64,000 bases of DNA from positions 28,107,475-28,171,474 of the forward strand of contig NC_054547.1 of the NCBI RefSeq assembly GCF_017654505.1, read 5' to 3'. Numbering within the stretch: position 1 is the first letter of the stretch; the number at the start of each line of letters is the position of its first letter. Made by a program: the position numbers and the translations under genes. The notes under the pieces were generated by a model. It ran no database searches. It had not been told where the DNA came from and was given only the letters and a program-made list of their open reading frames with translations. This document shows positions 48,897 through 58,765 of the stretch, piece by piece. This DNA comes from Polyodon spathula (taxonomy: Eukaryota > Chordata > Actinopteri > Acipenseriformes > Polyodontidae).

Positions 48897-49200
48897 ATGA
48901 GTGGGGCTTTTGCCAAGCTGGACCCAAGGCGAGTCCAATGGGGCTCCACGTGGCACTCCTTTCACTCACGGATCCTGCGCACCAAGCCAGTGGAGTCAAT
49001 GCTGGACGGTGCAGGCAACGACGCACCTCACAGCACCAAACTGGCACGAGTGCTCACCACAATGGACCTGGTCTCGTTGGGAGTTGGCAGCTGCGTGGGC
49101 ACTGGGATGTACGTGGTATCTGGACTGGTTGCCAAGGAAATGGCCGGGCCGGGAGTCATCATGTCCTTTATCATTGCAGCCGTAGCTTCCATCCTGTCAG
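48897..49200 (+). CDS. SLC7A14: SLC7A14, first coding exon
   Basis: It encodes residues 1-101 plus the first base of codon 102. The start MSGAFAKLDPRRVQWG and the segment SRILRTKPVESMLDG match the N terminus of vertebrate SLC7A14. KLARVLTTMDLVSLGVGSCV leads into GTGMYVVSGL, the APC-family first helix with its Gly-rich unwound substrate-binding motif (residues about 62-72). The second helix begins at about 86 (GVIMSFIIAAVASIL). SLC7A14 is related to cationic amino-acid transporters (SLC7A1-4) and is reported in lysosomal membranes of neurons and retina. The ATG has A at -3 (AAAATGA). It ends at a CAG|GTACAG donor, phase 1. Frames 48901-49222 in other phases and 48835-49252 (minus) are shadows. 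Confidence 0.96.
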
Positions 49201-49663
49201 GTACAGTGCAGTTTACAATTGATTGTCTATGTGCTTTATCCTTCGTTGCCACTATATGGTAACCATTTAGTGGGATTCGATGGGCTTAGCTAATTCTTTC
49301 TAGAAAATAGTTTCATCAACTGAAGATTGCTTAGGGGGTTTTCCTTCTGCAAGTCAAATTTGCTTCCATTATAAAAACACACTACCTCTATGATAAAACT
49401 GTTTGGGCAGACAGTGTACTGTTTTTCCAACTCCTCATAAAACATTCTTCCCAGCCCAAACATAGCATGCTTTCCAGTAGATTATTTTGGCTACAACAGA
49501 GCTGTCCTTACCAAACTCTAAAGAACCTTAACACAGTGCATATTTCAGAAGATGCAGCTTGAGAACCACTAAATAATGAACTCCTGCCTTGGGTACAGAT
49601 TAGTTTGTTTAGCACCATCCTTTCTATACTTTACAGTAAATCAATGGTGCAGGAGTGGTGGAT

Positions 49664-49708
49664 CTTCATGGTGGATGTGCATCATAACATGCATCATCCA
49701 CCATGAAG
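49664..49708. repeat. short hairpin in SLC7A14 intron
   Basis: The left arm CTTCATGGTGGATG and the right arm CATCCACCATGAAG pair perfectly over 14 bp. A further GCAT/ATGC pair follows after one unequal bulge, around a loop near CATAAC. Confidence 0.85.
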
Positions 49709-50215
49709 TACCTTTCTTGAGACTCTTTAATGGCTATTTCAATAGATTGTATAGATCAATTGAACATCTCCCTGGTAACACACAGAATTTGCAAAATAAA
49801 AGATGTTTTTGCAAAAAAGCTCTAGAACAAAAATACAATAGTAACAGCTTTAAAAAGGCAGCTTTCACTGAGCAGACCTAGACTCTGAGCCACAGTGGAC
49901 ACCAATACATTAGTACATTCATACTTGTTTTAAGAAACGTGTGAAAAGTGATGTAATGCATGTAGAGAGGCACCAATTATTCAGACAGTTACCCTATGAT
50001 TTAATATGCATATGTACATAGTATAAGTTTCCTCTCTTCAGCACTGTAACCTGCATTACAACATGTGTTACAACCTCTTGCTTTACTGCATACAGTACTA
50101 CCGTGAAAACCAGTCAATTAACCCCCTTATTATTTCAATCAACATTAGATTGCATTGTGATCAAAATTAAGATATAACAAAGATGCATGCACATGTCTTA
50201 CATACAGAGATTTTA

Positions 50216-50284
<69 letters not shown>
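50216..50284. repeat. (TA)n followed by (T)47
   Basis: About 11 TA units run into 47 consecutive T residues. Such a tract is often an A-tail read on the other strand, or an unstable or misassembled run. Confidence 0.95.
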
Positions 50285-50286
<2 letters not shown>

Positions 50287-51355
50287 CGGCCAGTCATTAA
50301 TATACCCTTGGAACATTGCTTGCTGGGCAGAATATTCAGTTCAAAATAGTTGGTTTAATTAGCACATTATGTTCTTAAAACCTGGTTATGGCAGCCATGG
50401 AATTGTTGTAAGTTTCAATTGTTTTTAGTGTTTTCCCCAAGTCATGTGTAAATTGTTTTTCACATCTGTTTTAATAATACCTATAGAACTATCATGAAAC
50501 TTATGTTAACTGTCTAAAAAATAACGTACTAGATTTCCATTGAAGACCTTGGAGTAGATATTGCGGCTCTGTGGATTAACCTCCCCCAGTGCTTGGGTAC
50601 TTGAGTCATGTTGCCATGGTGTCACTTTGTCTATCCCTAGAGACTCAAATAGAAATTGAGTACACAACATTCAGGTTTGAATGAGCTATAGAGTAATATC
50701 AAGAGCCGCCTTGTGTGTGAGTTTGGAAATCAAAATCAAATTGAATGTGTTATTTTGTTCCCTGTTGTAAAAATGAAATTAACTGTTGCGCGAAGAGACA
50801 AGTGTGTAAAGTCTTTTTATCAGTCGCACAGTAATTGCGGAATTCAGTTGAGGAAACAAAGTGTTTCCATCACATCTGTAATGCAGTAGCAGTCTAGACT
50901 AGATCACAGTCAATGCAAATACATTGTCACAGCCCTGCCAATTTTCAAAGAAGGGATTCAGGCAGGTTTTTGACTTTCTGATCTTGATAAAAATGACATT
51001 TGGTAAGCTAAGTATAAATGGGCAAATGGGAATGCAAAGAAAGAGTGTAATTACAATTGTACAATTTGTGATACTTCTGACAGTATTTGCTCTCTCAATA
51101 TTTACTCTGAAATAAAGAGGGCCTTAATGTTTTTATCATGCAGCAATCTTAACAGTGGACTCTTATACATATTACATCGTGAGATGCAGTTAAACTGCTC
51201 ATTTATGTAGTTGACAAAGTTAAAGATTTATTAAGTATTTATTTGTCTTTATACCAGCCTGCATGCATTTTGAGGGGAAAATAAAACAAAAAAGTAACAA
51301 AACTAGTAACAAACAACTTAGTCAAATGTATATTTCATGTGTATACCCTTATAAA

Positions 51356-51550
51356 AGTTTGGTATAGTAAATGCATAGCAAAGTGTAATAAAAGCACGGT
51401 AAAGCTCAGGGAGCCACAGTAATGCATTTTTAAAACCATGGTAAACTACAGTATGGCAAGTGCATAGTATAACCATGGCAAAAGCATGAGAAAACTGCAG
51501 AATTACCTTGGTAAACTTCTGTGAGGGTAATTCCCATAAAAGTTTAATTG
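51356..51550 (+). repeat. old repeat with GGTAAA-type units, copy 2
   Basis: Ordered similarity to 31031-31180: GCACGGTAAAGCTCAGGGAG, ACCATGGTAAACTACAG, ATAACCATGGCAAAAGCATG and CTTGGTAAACTTCTGTGAGG. Same strand as copy 1. Confidence 0.6.
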
Positions 51551-52075
51551 AAAAGTACTATGTGTCGATTGTACACATGACTTTGTATGTTTGATGTAGT
51601 AAGTCATGTCAACACTGTTCATGGAAATTAATTTTTTTGAAGTTTGCATCTACTTGATTTACGTGACTGATCTTCCCAGAATTGAAAGAAAACCACTATA
51701 AGGTATTAGTAAATTTCATTAAAACCTGCTGTAGATATTTGAGAGATTGAATACCAAAGCATTGCAGTGCTCACAGTACAATATATAAACAACTGGGCTG
51801 CAAACACAAAAGTAAACACTTCTTTGAGCCTCTATAAAGGTTACTTTCATAGTTGTTTTAGAGGGAGAGTACTACGATAGCAAATACAGTACTGTCTGAT
51901 GCTGTTTCTGATGGGTCAGAGATTAATTCCATTGAACCTGTAGAAGTTCTATATGTGGAAACTGTGCTGCTCTGAGCCAAATGAGTTGGCAACTGGAAGT
52001 GAATCAGACTGAGAAGAGGTAGAGAATCTGCCATCTCCATCAACAGGCCACCAGCCTAACTCTGTTGCCATTTTT

Positions 52076-52098
52076 GGGGGGGGGGGGGGGGGGGGGGG
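52076..52098. repeat. (G)23 homopolymer
   Basis: Twenty-three consecutive G residues in an AT-rich intron. It could form a G-quadruplex, and it is also a common site of sequencing or assembly error. Confidence 0.9.
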
Positions 52099-52659
52099 CT
52101 GACCAATTCACTAGTCTTTGCCACCGAAGGGCATGGGTTTGAATATGTCTGAAATCTTTTTTTTTTTATAAAAAGACAGAACAAAACTTAATGAAATGTT
52201 TATATTTTCAGTAAAAAATTTAACATTTTTAAGTCCTCGTTCAAAAAATGGAGACCTTTATGTACTGATCCTATCCATCTGTCTTTCAAACTGTACATGA
52301 TAAGTTCCTTGATTTTACACCAATCCTCATCACGCTTTTATCATACACTTCCTTAGATATTTGGATTACATTTGGGTGTAAATCCAATATTTGTAACCTG
52401 TGATCTCGTTACGAAAGTATGGAGACCCTCTGTGCTGTAAGTATGTGCACTTACAGTACAGTTGAAAGGATTATGAAATACCAGTTGAATGCAGGGTGTA
52501 CCTGTAAGTAATCTTCTAAGTATTTTCTAATTCAAATCGGTCCCAGGTATGTCAATGTCAGACAGGCTGTACGAATGCACGTTTCCTTATAAAGCAGAGA
52601 CTGTCTTGATATAGGACCCAGAACTGTTGACTGATTATCTTGTGATGCTTTCCCCTCAG

Positions 52660-52896
52660 GGGTGTGCTATGCTGAGTTTGGTGTGCGGGTCCCCAAGACG
52701 ACAGGATCAGCCTACACCTACAGCTACGTGACAGTCGGGGAGTTTGTAGCTTTTTTCATTGGCTGGAACCTCATCCTGGAGTATCTGATTGGCACAGCTG
52801 CGGGTGCCAGTGCCCTCAGCAGCATGTTCGACTCCCTGGTCAATCACACCATCAGCCACTTCATGATAAACCATGTGGGCACTCTAAACGGCTTGG
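52660..52896 (+). CDS. SLC7A14: SLC7A14, second coding exon
   Basis: Preceded by TTTCCCCTCAG and followed by G|GTAAGCAC. It completes codon 102 and encodes residues to 180 plus one base. [20 protein letters not shown], then [20 protein letters not shown] and [16 protein letters not shown], follow the SLC7A14 family closely and correspond to the end of helix 2, the loop and helix 3 to 4. NHTIS near residue 162 is a potential N-glycosylation site. Entering and leaving phases are both 1, consistent with the flanking exons. Confidence 0.96.
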
Positions 52897-53672
52897 GTAA
52901 GCACTTATTATGATATAGGCTGTCATTGTGACATTTTGAAAAATAAACATTCTCAGAGCATCTTTGTGATGGTTCAGGGTATATACCCAAATGTAGAGAG
53001 ACTCATAGGGCCAGCAGTAGTTGTGTATTTCAGTTTTCATTTATTAACGTAAATAAATTGCCTCATTTTACCTACCGAACCTAAGCAGTTATCAAGCTAC
53101 TGAACTCTGGAGCAAAGGGCCCAGTCTGGGAAGTAACTGCCCATTCTCGTTAAGCATCTAACCAGTAGACAGGCTCTCTGCCAATGCAGCGCTCCTTATT
53201 AGTCCCCAGCTGAGATTGTCCATTGCTGTGAGTGTTTGCATGGTTCAACCTGCACCCCAAACTGTAGTTCTTTAACTAGGTGAACCACTGGGGACCTCTA
53301 CCCTGTATGGTTTTAAGAAAAATGATCTATTCCCTTATATTACCTATTTCAGATAGTTGTTACCATATAAACCCATGGACATATCCAAGATGCTCCAAAA
53401 AAGGTCCACTTTGTTTTTGCTTGCTGGGTTCAAAGATTTTATATGTTATTCTTGCTGCAGGGATTTTTAGCAGACACACCCTAGTACAGAGAGATGTACT
53501 GGCAAGCAGGTTTTCAAGGGGAATGGATGTCTTTGTCCCTCCAGCTAAAAGAAATAAAATCTCAGGGCAACAAAAAAGGTCTGCTTTCTGATAAAGTAGG
53601 GATAAACAGAGACCAAGGAATGTTATGTTGGTGTAAATTCATCATGATTGCAGAAGCTTATAATCAGTACTA

Positions 53673-53678
<6 letters not shown>

Positions 53679-53751
<73 letters not shown>
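53679..53751. repeat. (TA)n microsatellite abutting an LTR
   Basis: A pure TA array of about 36 units ending one base before the terminal TG/CA of the LTR at 53752. Confidence 0.97.
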
Positions 53752-53754
<3 letters not shown>

Positions 53755-54211
53755 CAACTTGTTGCTTGCCACAGAGGCTCTCACGGGTTCTTCTCCTTCC
53801 GAATCACGACCCAACACACAGGATTGTACTGAAACAGCGCTCACGCGCACTTTTAATAAACACAAAATGAAATAAACACAAAACAAGCACCTAGCTCCTA
53901 TTTGGAGCACTCATTAAACATAAACAGGAACCTAACTATCACGCAGGATGGCTAAACCGTTTACCTGCCACAAACATTCCAAAAACACACCCTCACACAA
54001 TACCTCAATACGACTGCTCACTCACACAGTCGGGCTCTTCTCTCAACAGCAGCCTGGAACAGACTGGCTGCCTCTCAAATACCCTCCACCAGGTGCAGGG
54101 GATTACTAAACAATAAAACAATTACCCAATTAAACCCCATAACACCCAAATGTGCATTCTCACAAGGTTTTTAGCAGGGAAGGATTTTAACCCCCTCCCT
54201 GCTATCTCACA
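53752..54211 (-). mobile_element. 3' LTR of non-autonomous LTR retrotransposon
   Basis: Minus-strand start TGTGAGATAGCAGGGAGG and end AGTTGACA. It closely matches 55207-55644 (5' LTR) and the solo LTR at 1417-1903. The TTTATTAAAAGTGCGCGTG block and CpG-containing U5-like sequence are conserved. Confidence 0.85.
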
Positions 54212-54741
54212 CATCTGAAACACTGATAGGCCATACCAAGGCCACCCCCTCCCCTAAAACACAACCACCCACCCTCAAGTCCAGAAATGTCCATTTCCGC
54301 CCTCTTCCACGGGCGGGCTTGAGGGTGGGTCGGATCTTCCGGCACCTCCGGGAAGGGAACTTGAACCGGCGACAAGGGACCCCATCGGGATGACATGGCC
54401 GACCGAAGCGATGACCGGGGAACAGGAGGATGCAGCAGTGGACAGAGTAGATCTTCCACTGGGGACCAGCGCAGCAATGTCCGATCACCCAGGGGAAGCG
54501 AAGCAGCGAACAGGGGGAGCACCAGCGACATCTGGCAGCAGCCCAGCGACGTCTGGGTGCTCGGGAAGAGCGGAGCAGGGAACCAGGGGAAAAGCTGTGG
54601 CCAATGCTGCAGATTCCTGGGCTCCAGGTCCAGCGCAGGAAGGTCTAGGAAGACCGGCAGGGTGTCCAGGAGCAAGGGGCAAGGGACCGCACCTACCAGT
54701 GCCGGACTGGTTCGCTGGGGTGATGGAGGTGGGCACCTCAC

Positions 54742-54778
54742 TTCCTCCTCCTCCTCCTCCTCCTCCTCCTCCTCCTCT
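54742..54778. repeat. (TCC)n microsatellite
   Basis: About 11 TCC/CTC units at the edge of the minisatellite. On the minus strand in frame it reads as a run of Glu or Arg, an artefact. Confidence 0.95.
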
Positions 54779-55022
54779 CTGGGCTCTGGGAGCGGCACCT
54801 CCTCCCCTCTGGGCTGGGCTCTGGGCTCTGGGAGCGGCGGCTCCTCCCCTCTGGGCTCTGGGAGCGGCACCTCCTCCCCTCTGGGCTCTGGGAGCGGCAC
54901 CTCCTCCCCTCTGGGCTCTGGGAGCGGCACCTCCTCCCCTCTGGGCTCTGGGAGCGGCACCTCCTCCCCTCTGGGCTCTGGGAGCGGCTGGGCTCCTCCC
55001 CTCTGGGCTCTGGGAGCGGCGG
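54779..55022. repeat. 30-bp minisatellite, about 7-8 units
   Basis: The unit is built from GGCACCTCCTCCCCTCTGGG and CTCTGGGAGC. Most copies are nearly identical, with two length-variant units (near 54810 and 54990). The 30-bp period is a multiple of three and contains no stop in several frames. That is why long frames appear on both strands (54202-55041 minus, 54390-55048 plus). Confidence 0.95.
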
Positions 55023-55206
55023 CAGTGTTGAGCTCACCCACCTCTTAAACATTGACACCAGCGCCGTTGATTCCGGGAAGTCCCAGTTCCACTTCCCACT
55101 TCTTATTTTGCTCAATTAGAGCAGCAGTGTTTCTCTTTATTTGAGCTATGAGCTCCTGCAAATCCATTGTTGCGTGTTGAGTCAGAAGGGCACTTCTGGT
55201 ACCATA

Positions 55207-55644
55207 TGTCAACTTTTTGCTTGCCACAGAGGCTCTCACGGGTTCTTCTCCCTTTCACGACCCAACACACAGGATTGTACTGAAACAGCGCTCACGCGCA
55301 CTTTTAATAAACACAAAATGAAATAAACACAAAACAAACACCTAGCTCCTATTTGGAGCACTCACTAAACATAAACAGGAACCTAACTATCACGCAGGAC
55401 GGCTAAACCGTTTACCTGCCACAAACATTCAAAAAACACACCCTCACACAATACCTCAATACGACTGCTCACTCACACAGTCGGGCTCTTCTCTCAGCAG
55501 CAGCCTGGAGCAGACTGGCTGTTTCTCTTAAATACCCTGCACCTGGCTCTAATTTACAATTACCACCAGGTGCAGGGGATTACTAAACAATCCTGCCCAA
55601 TTAAACCCATAACACCCAAATGTGTTGAGTCACAAGGTTTTTAG
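55207..55644 (-). mobile_element. 5' LTR of non-autonomous LTR retrotransposon
   Basis: Homologous to 53752-54211 but lacking its first ~28 bp (minus-strand start). These are replaced by 24 bp identical to the primer-site/LTR-end junction (55645-55668). It contains AATTTACAATTACCACCAGG, a segment that is present in the solo LTR at 1417 but deleted in the 3' LTR. Confidence 0.82.
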
Positions 55645-55668
55645 GCACTTCTGGTACCATATGTCAAC
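55645..55668 (-). mobile_element. displaced primer-site plus LTR-end fragment
   Basis: GCACTTCTGGTACCATATGT followed by CAAC is identical to 55190-55213, that is, the primer-binding site, the 2-nt spacer and the last 7 bp of an LTR. It lies at the outer edge of the 5' LTR, where it does not belong, and abuts a TA array. Confidence 0.85.
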
Positions 55669-55692
55669 TATATATATATATATATATATAGG

Positions 55693-55749
<57 letters not shown>
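55669..55749. repeat. (TA)n microsatellite with (TATG)n edge
   Basis: TA units, one GGC interruption near 55690, and three TATG units before the Tc1 end. Confidence 0.95.
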
Positions 55750-55750
<1 letters not shown>

Positions 55751-57350
55751 AGTCGTTTGCAGAAGTATTCACCCCCCTTCAAAGTTTTCACATTTTGTTG
55801 GCACTTGAGCATACTCCATGGCGCTTTCAAATTAGACTTTACATGTAGAATCTACACAAACTACTCCACATTGCTAAAATAAAAAAATGCATCTAGAATA
55901 TAAATAAGTAAGATTTACAGAGAAAAACAGATTCATCTCAGTTGCATAATTATTCCACCCCTTTTCTACTGCAGCCCTAAATCAGCTCAGGTGCTAATTA
56001 CTTGTTTCAAAGGTCATATAATTAGCAAAATGGTTTCAGCCTGTGTGTTCTCAAAGTAGTTTAACTTGTAGATAATTTCCCTCAGGTATATAAAGACTTT
56101 CAAGCTGCAACTCACATACTGATCCAACAAAGCAACCATGAAGACCAAGGAGCTTTTGAAACAAGTCAGGGATAAAGTGGTAGAGAGGCACAGAGCAGGA
56201 GAAGGGTACAAGAAAATTTAAAAGGCACTGATTATCCCTCTCAGCACAGTGAAGTCCATCATTAAGAAGTGGAAGATGCATCATATCACCCAGACACTAC
56301 CCAGATCAGGTCACCCTCCAAAACTGAACAGCCGGACAAGTAGAAAACTATGACCTTGAGAGATCTGCAAAGTTATGTGTCTGAGATGGGAGTCAGTGTT
56401 CACACATCAACAATTAGCTGGTCCCTACACAAAGCTGGCCTGTATGGATGGGTGGCAAGAAAGAAGCCATTACTCAAAAAGTCTTGTCTTAAAGCATGTA
56501 TGGCATTTGCGAAAAATCTAGTAGATGATACTGCAGATATGTGGAAAAAGCTTCTGTGGTCAGACAAGACAAAACTGAACTTTTCAATCTAAATTCCAAG
56601 CATTATGTCTGGCACAAGTCCTACACTGCACATCACCCAGTCAACACCATCCCAACTGTCAAGCATGGTGGTGGCAGCATCATGTTATGGGGATGTTTCT
56701 CTTCAGCAGGGACTGGGAAGATTGTCAGGATAGAGGGGAGAATGGATGGTGCAAAGTACAGGCGAATCCTTGAGGAAAACCTGTTTGAGTCAGCCAAGAC
56801 TCTGAAACTGGGGAGGAAATTCATATTTCAGCAGGACAATGACCCGAAGCACAAATCCAAAGCCACACTGGAGTGGTTGAACAAGAAGAGAATTGATGTT
56901 CTTAAGTGGCCCAGTCAAAGTCCTGACTTGAATCCAATCGAAAATTTATGGCGAGACTTGAAGATTGCAGTCATTCTATGATCCCCAACAAACTTATCTG
57001 AATTGGAGCAATTTTCCTGTGAAGATAGAGCAAAAATGTCACCATCCTACTGGGCAAAGCTAGTAGAGACCTATCCAAAAAGACTCATAGCAGTAATTGC
57101 TGCAAAAAGGTGCTTCTACCGAGAACTGACTTAAGGGGCTGAATACTTATTAATACCTGTAAATATTATTTTGTACATTTTCTTTGCAAGTTTTGCTGAC
57201 ATTTAACCTCCTCTTCATATAACAGTGTTCGGTTTAACCACTACAGCTTTAAATAAATGAAATTTTGTTTGAAAAACTGTGCATACACTATTTGTAATTT
57301 AACAAAAGGTGACATTATTGGTAGCGGGTGAATACCTCTGCAAACCACTG
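55750..57350 (+). mobile_element. Tc1/mariner DNA transposon, inactive
   Basis: The left end AGTCGTTTGCAGAAGTATTC and the right end GAATACCTCTGCAAACCACT are inverted copies. The length (about 1.6 kb) is typical of Tc1. The TA target site is visible at 55748-55749; on the right the base pair is CA. The inner ends are more diverged. A broken transposase gene lies inside. Confidence 0.92.
56138..57135 (+). pseudogene. Tc1-type transposase, broken
   Basis: The ATG at 56138 begins MKTKELLKQVRDKVVERH, the first helix-turn-helix, but a stop follows after EGYKKI (near 56218). Later blocks are LPRSGHPPKL, VSVHTSTISWSLHKAGLYGW and ARKKPLLKKSCLKAC (56350-56592). A frameshift near 56575 leads into [37 protein letters not shown] and [15 protein letters not shown] (56541-56981). 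The DDE residues are present: D in WSDKTKL, D in QQDNDPKH, E in NPIENLW, with DD34E spacing. A further frame change near 56975 precedes LVETYPKRLIAVIAAK. At least two stops and two frameshifts make it non-functional. Confidence 0.95.
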
Positions 57351-57352
57351 CA

Positions 57353-57398
<46 letters not shown>
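57351..57398. repeat. (TG)n(TA)n compound microsatellite
   Basis: About 10 TG units then about 13 TA units, directly at the right end of the Tc1 element. Confidence 0.95.
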
Positions 57399-58129
57399 AA
57401 ACTGTATGAGTAGGAAAGGTATTCTGCTTCACAGGGTCATATCACACTTTTTCCCACATAGTCTCCATCAATAGTCACATTCTTTTCCCAGCTGTGTATA
57501 CAATTAGATGTTAGAGATATTATTAGTTGGTGCTGCAGCCATCTCCTGCCTGTAGCCGTCTTGAGGCATAGAAAATGCTGGACGTTGTGCAGCTTGTACA
57601 TGGAATGTGTATCAATACCAGAGGACTCTTTGAACAACAGGTACAACGGTAGGGAAAGTATGAAGCAGTCAATATGGCAGTCCCTTTTTTTCTGAATGTT
57701 ATTATTAAATTCCATATAAAGTCTTTGTATTTCCTAGAAAACTAATCAATGCATAAAAGTAGTTCAACCCATTCAGCCATAATATACTGTACAGTCGTGA
57801 GACATGTAAGAAAAATGTTCTTTACCTTCAATATCCACTTCTCATCTGAAGACGACACCAGCTGTCTCAAAAGCTAGTGTATTTCAAAAACATTTCCATT
57901 TGATTGTATTAAAAGGTATCACCAAAAAAGTTGTATTTGTATGTGGACCGGCATAGACTATGGAGCCAACAAGTACCAATTTCAGTACCAAACAGTTTCA
58001 CAGCTGGGCTTTTAATGTCTATTGAAGTCAACTTCACAGGGCTGTTTTTCTTCAAATTGAAATAGCAATGAAAAGCAAGCAAACACAGCAAATTATTTCT
58101 ATCCCAGGAGGTAGTTTCTATGCTGATCA

Positions 58130-58133
<4 letters not shown>

Positions 58134-58209
<76 letters not shown>
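58134..58209. repeat. (TA)n microsatellite, about 38 units
   Basis: A pure TA array in the intron with no mobile element attached. Confidence 0.97.
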
Positions 58210-58212
<3 letters not shown>

Positions 58213-58765
58213 GAATGAAAGCATGTGCCTTAAAGTTTTGAATACCAATATACAGCCTTGCAATCTAACACAAATCCGGGTTGACTTCTCCAGTATTGAA
58301 AGGTTTGACTTCTTCAGGAGAGAAAGTGTATCATGTGTTCAGAAGGTATTAGCAATCCTACCTGTGAAAAGCTTCTGCATTATGTGGTCTAATGCTTACT
58401 GCATGGATTCCTTTGACTTGGTTCTGCAGGTCCCCAGGTAACTCATGTGAGTGTCATCTGTGTGCATGTAGCAGGAGAATCGTTGTAATGTTGCTAAGTA
58501 AATCCCATGTATTGTTCCTTCATCAAAGAGGTTACACGTGAAGATTATTATTAAAAATCTGTAACTAAAGAAAAGGAGCCATGCATGCAGGTGAATTCTA
58601 TTGGCCTGTGAACCCTTGAATTCAGTCTTGGTCCAGCAACGTTGACCAATCTCACAATAAGGAATTTAATCTTGTACCCTAAATCTGTCTGGTCCCTAGT
58701 AAACAACCCCTTGAAAACCATACTGCCTGATGTTCTGGTCTCTTCTTTTCTCTATAATAGAGCAC

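Larger units (their letters stand above)
49201..52659 (+). other. SLC7A14: SLC7A14 intron (3.46 kb)
   Basis: GT...AG intron between the first two coding exons. It contains a hairpin (49664-49708), a TA/poly(T) tract (50216-50284), an old GGTAAA-type repeat (51356-51550) and a G23 run (52076-52098). The frames inside it (49576-49881, 50924-51115) have no domain motifs. Confidence 0.9.
54212..55206 (-). mobile_element. internal region of LTR element lacking pol
   Basis: About 1 kb lies between the two LTRs and has no RT, integrase or protease motif. Next to the 5' LTR (minus strand) is TGGTACCAGAAGTGCC (55203-55188), which fits a primer-binding site for tRNA-Leu, two bases after the LTR. A 40-codon ORF follows (ATG near 55167, MDLQELIAQIKRNTAALIEQ..., ending GVNV), possibly a gag remnant. 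Then comes a 30-bp GC-rich minisatellite and a (TCC)n run. CpG and GC content are far above the host DNA. It is best read as a non-autonomous (TRIM/LARD-like) element moved by a relative. Confidence 0.7.

Noticed and set aside
48835..49252. Alternative frames on both strands over the first coding exon
   Set aside because: They are shadows of the SLC7A14 exon, whose frame is supported by family similarity and splice phase.
54202..55048. Long open frames on both strands (279, 217, 213 and 125 codons) with Pro/Glu/Arg or Gly/Ser repeats
   Set aside because: They are produced by a 30-bp minisatellite and a TCC run whose periods are multiples of three and lack stops. Several frames are open at once, and the sequence lies inside an LTR element.
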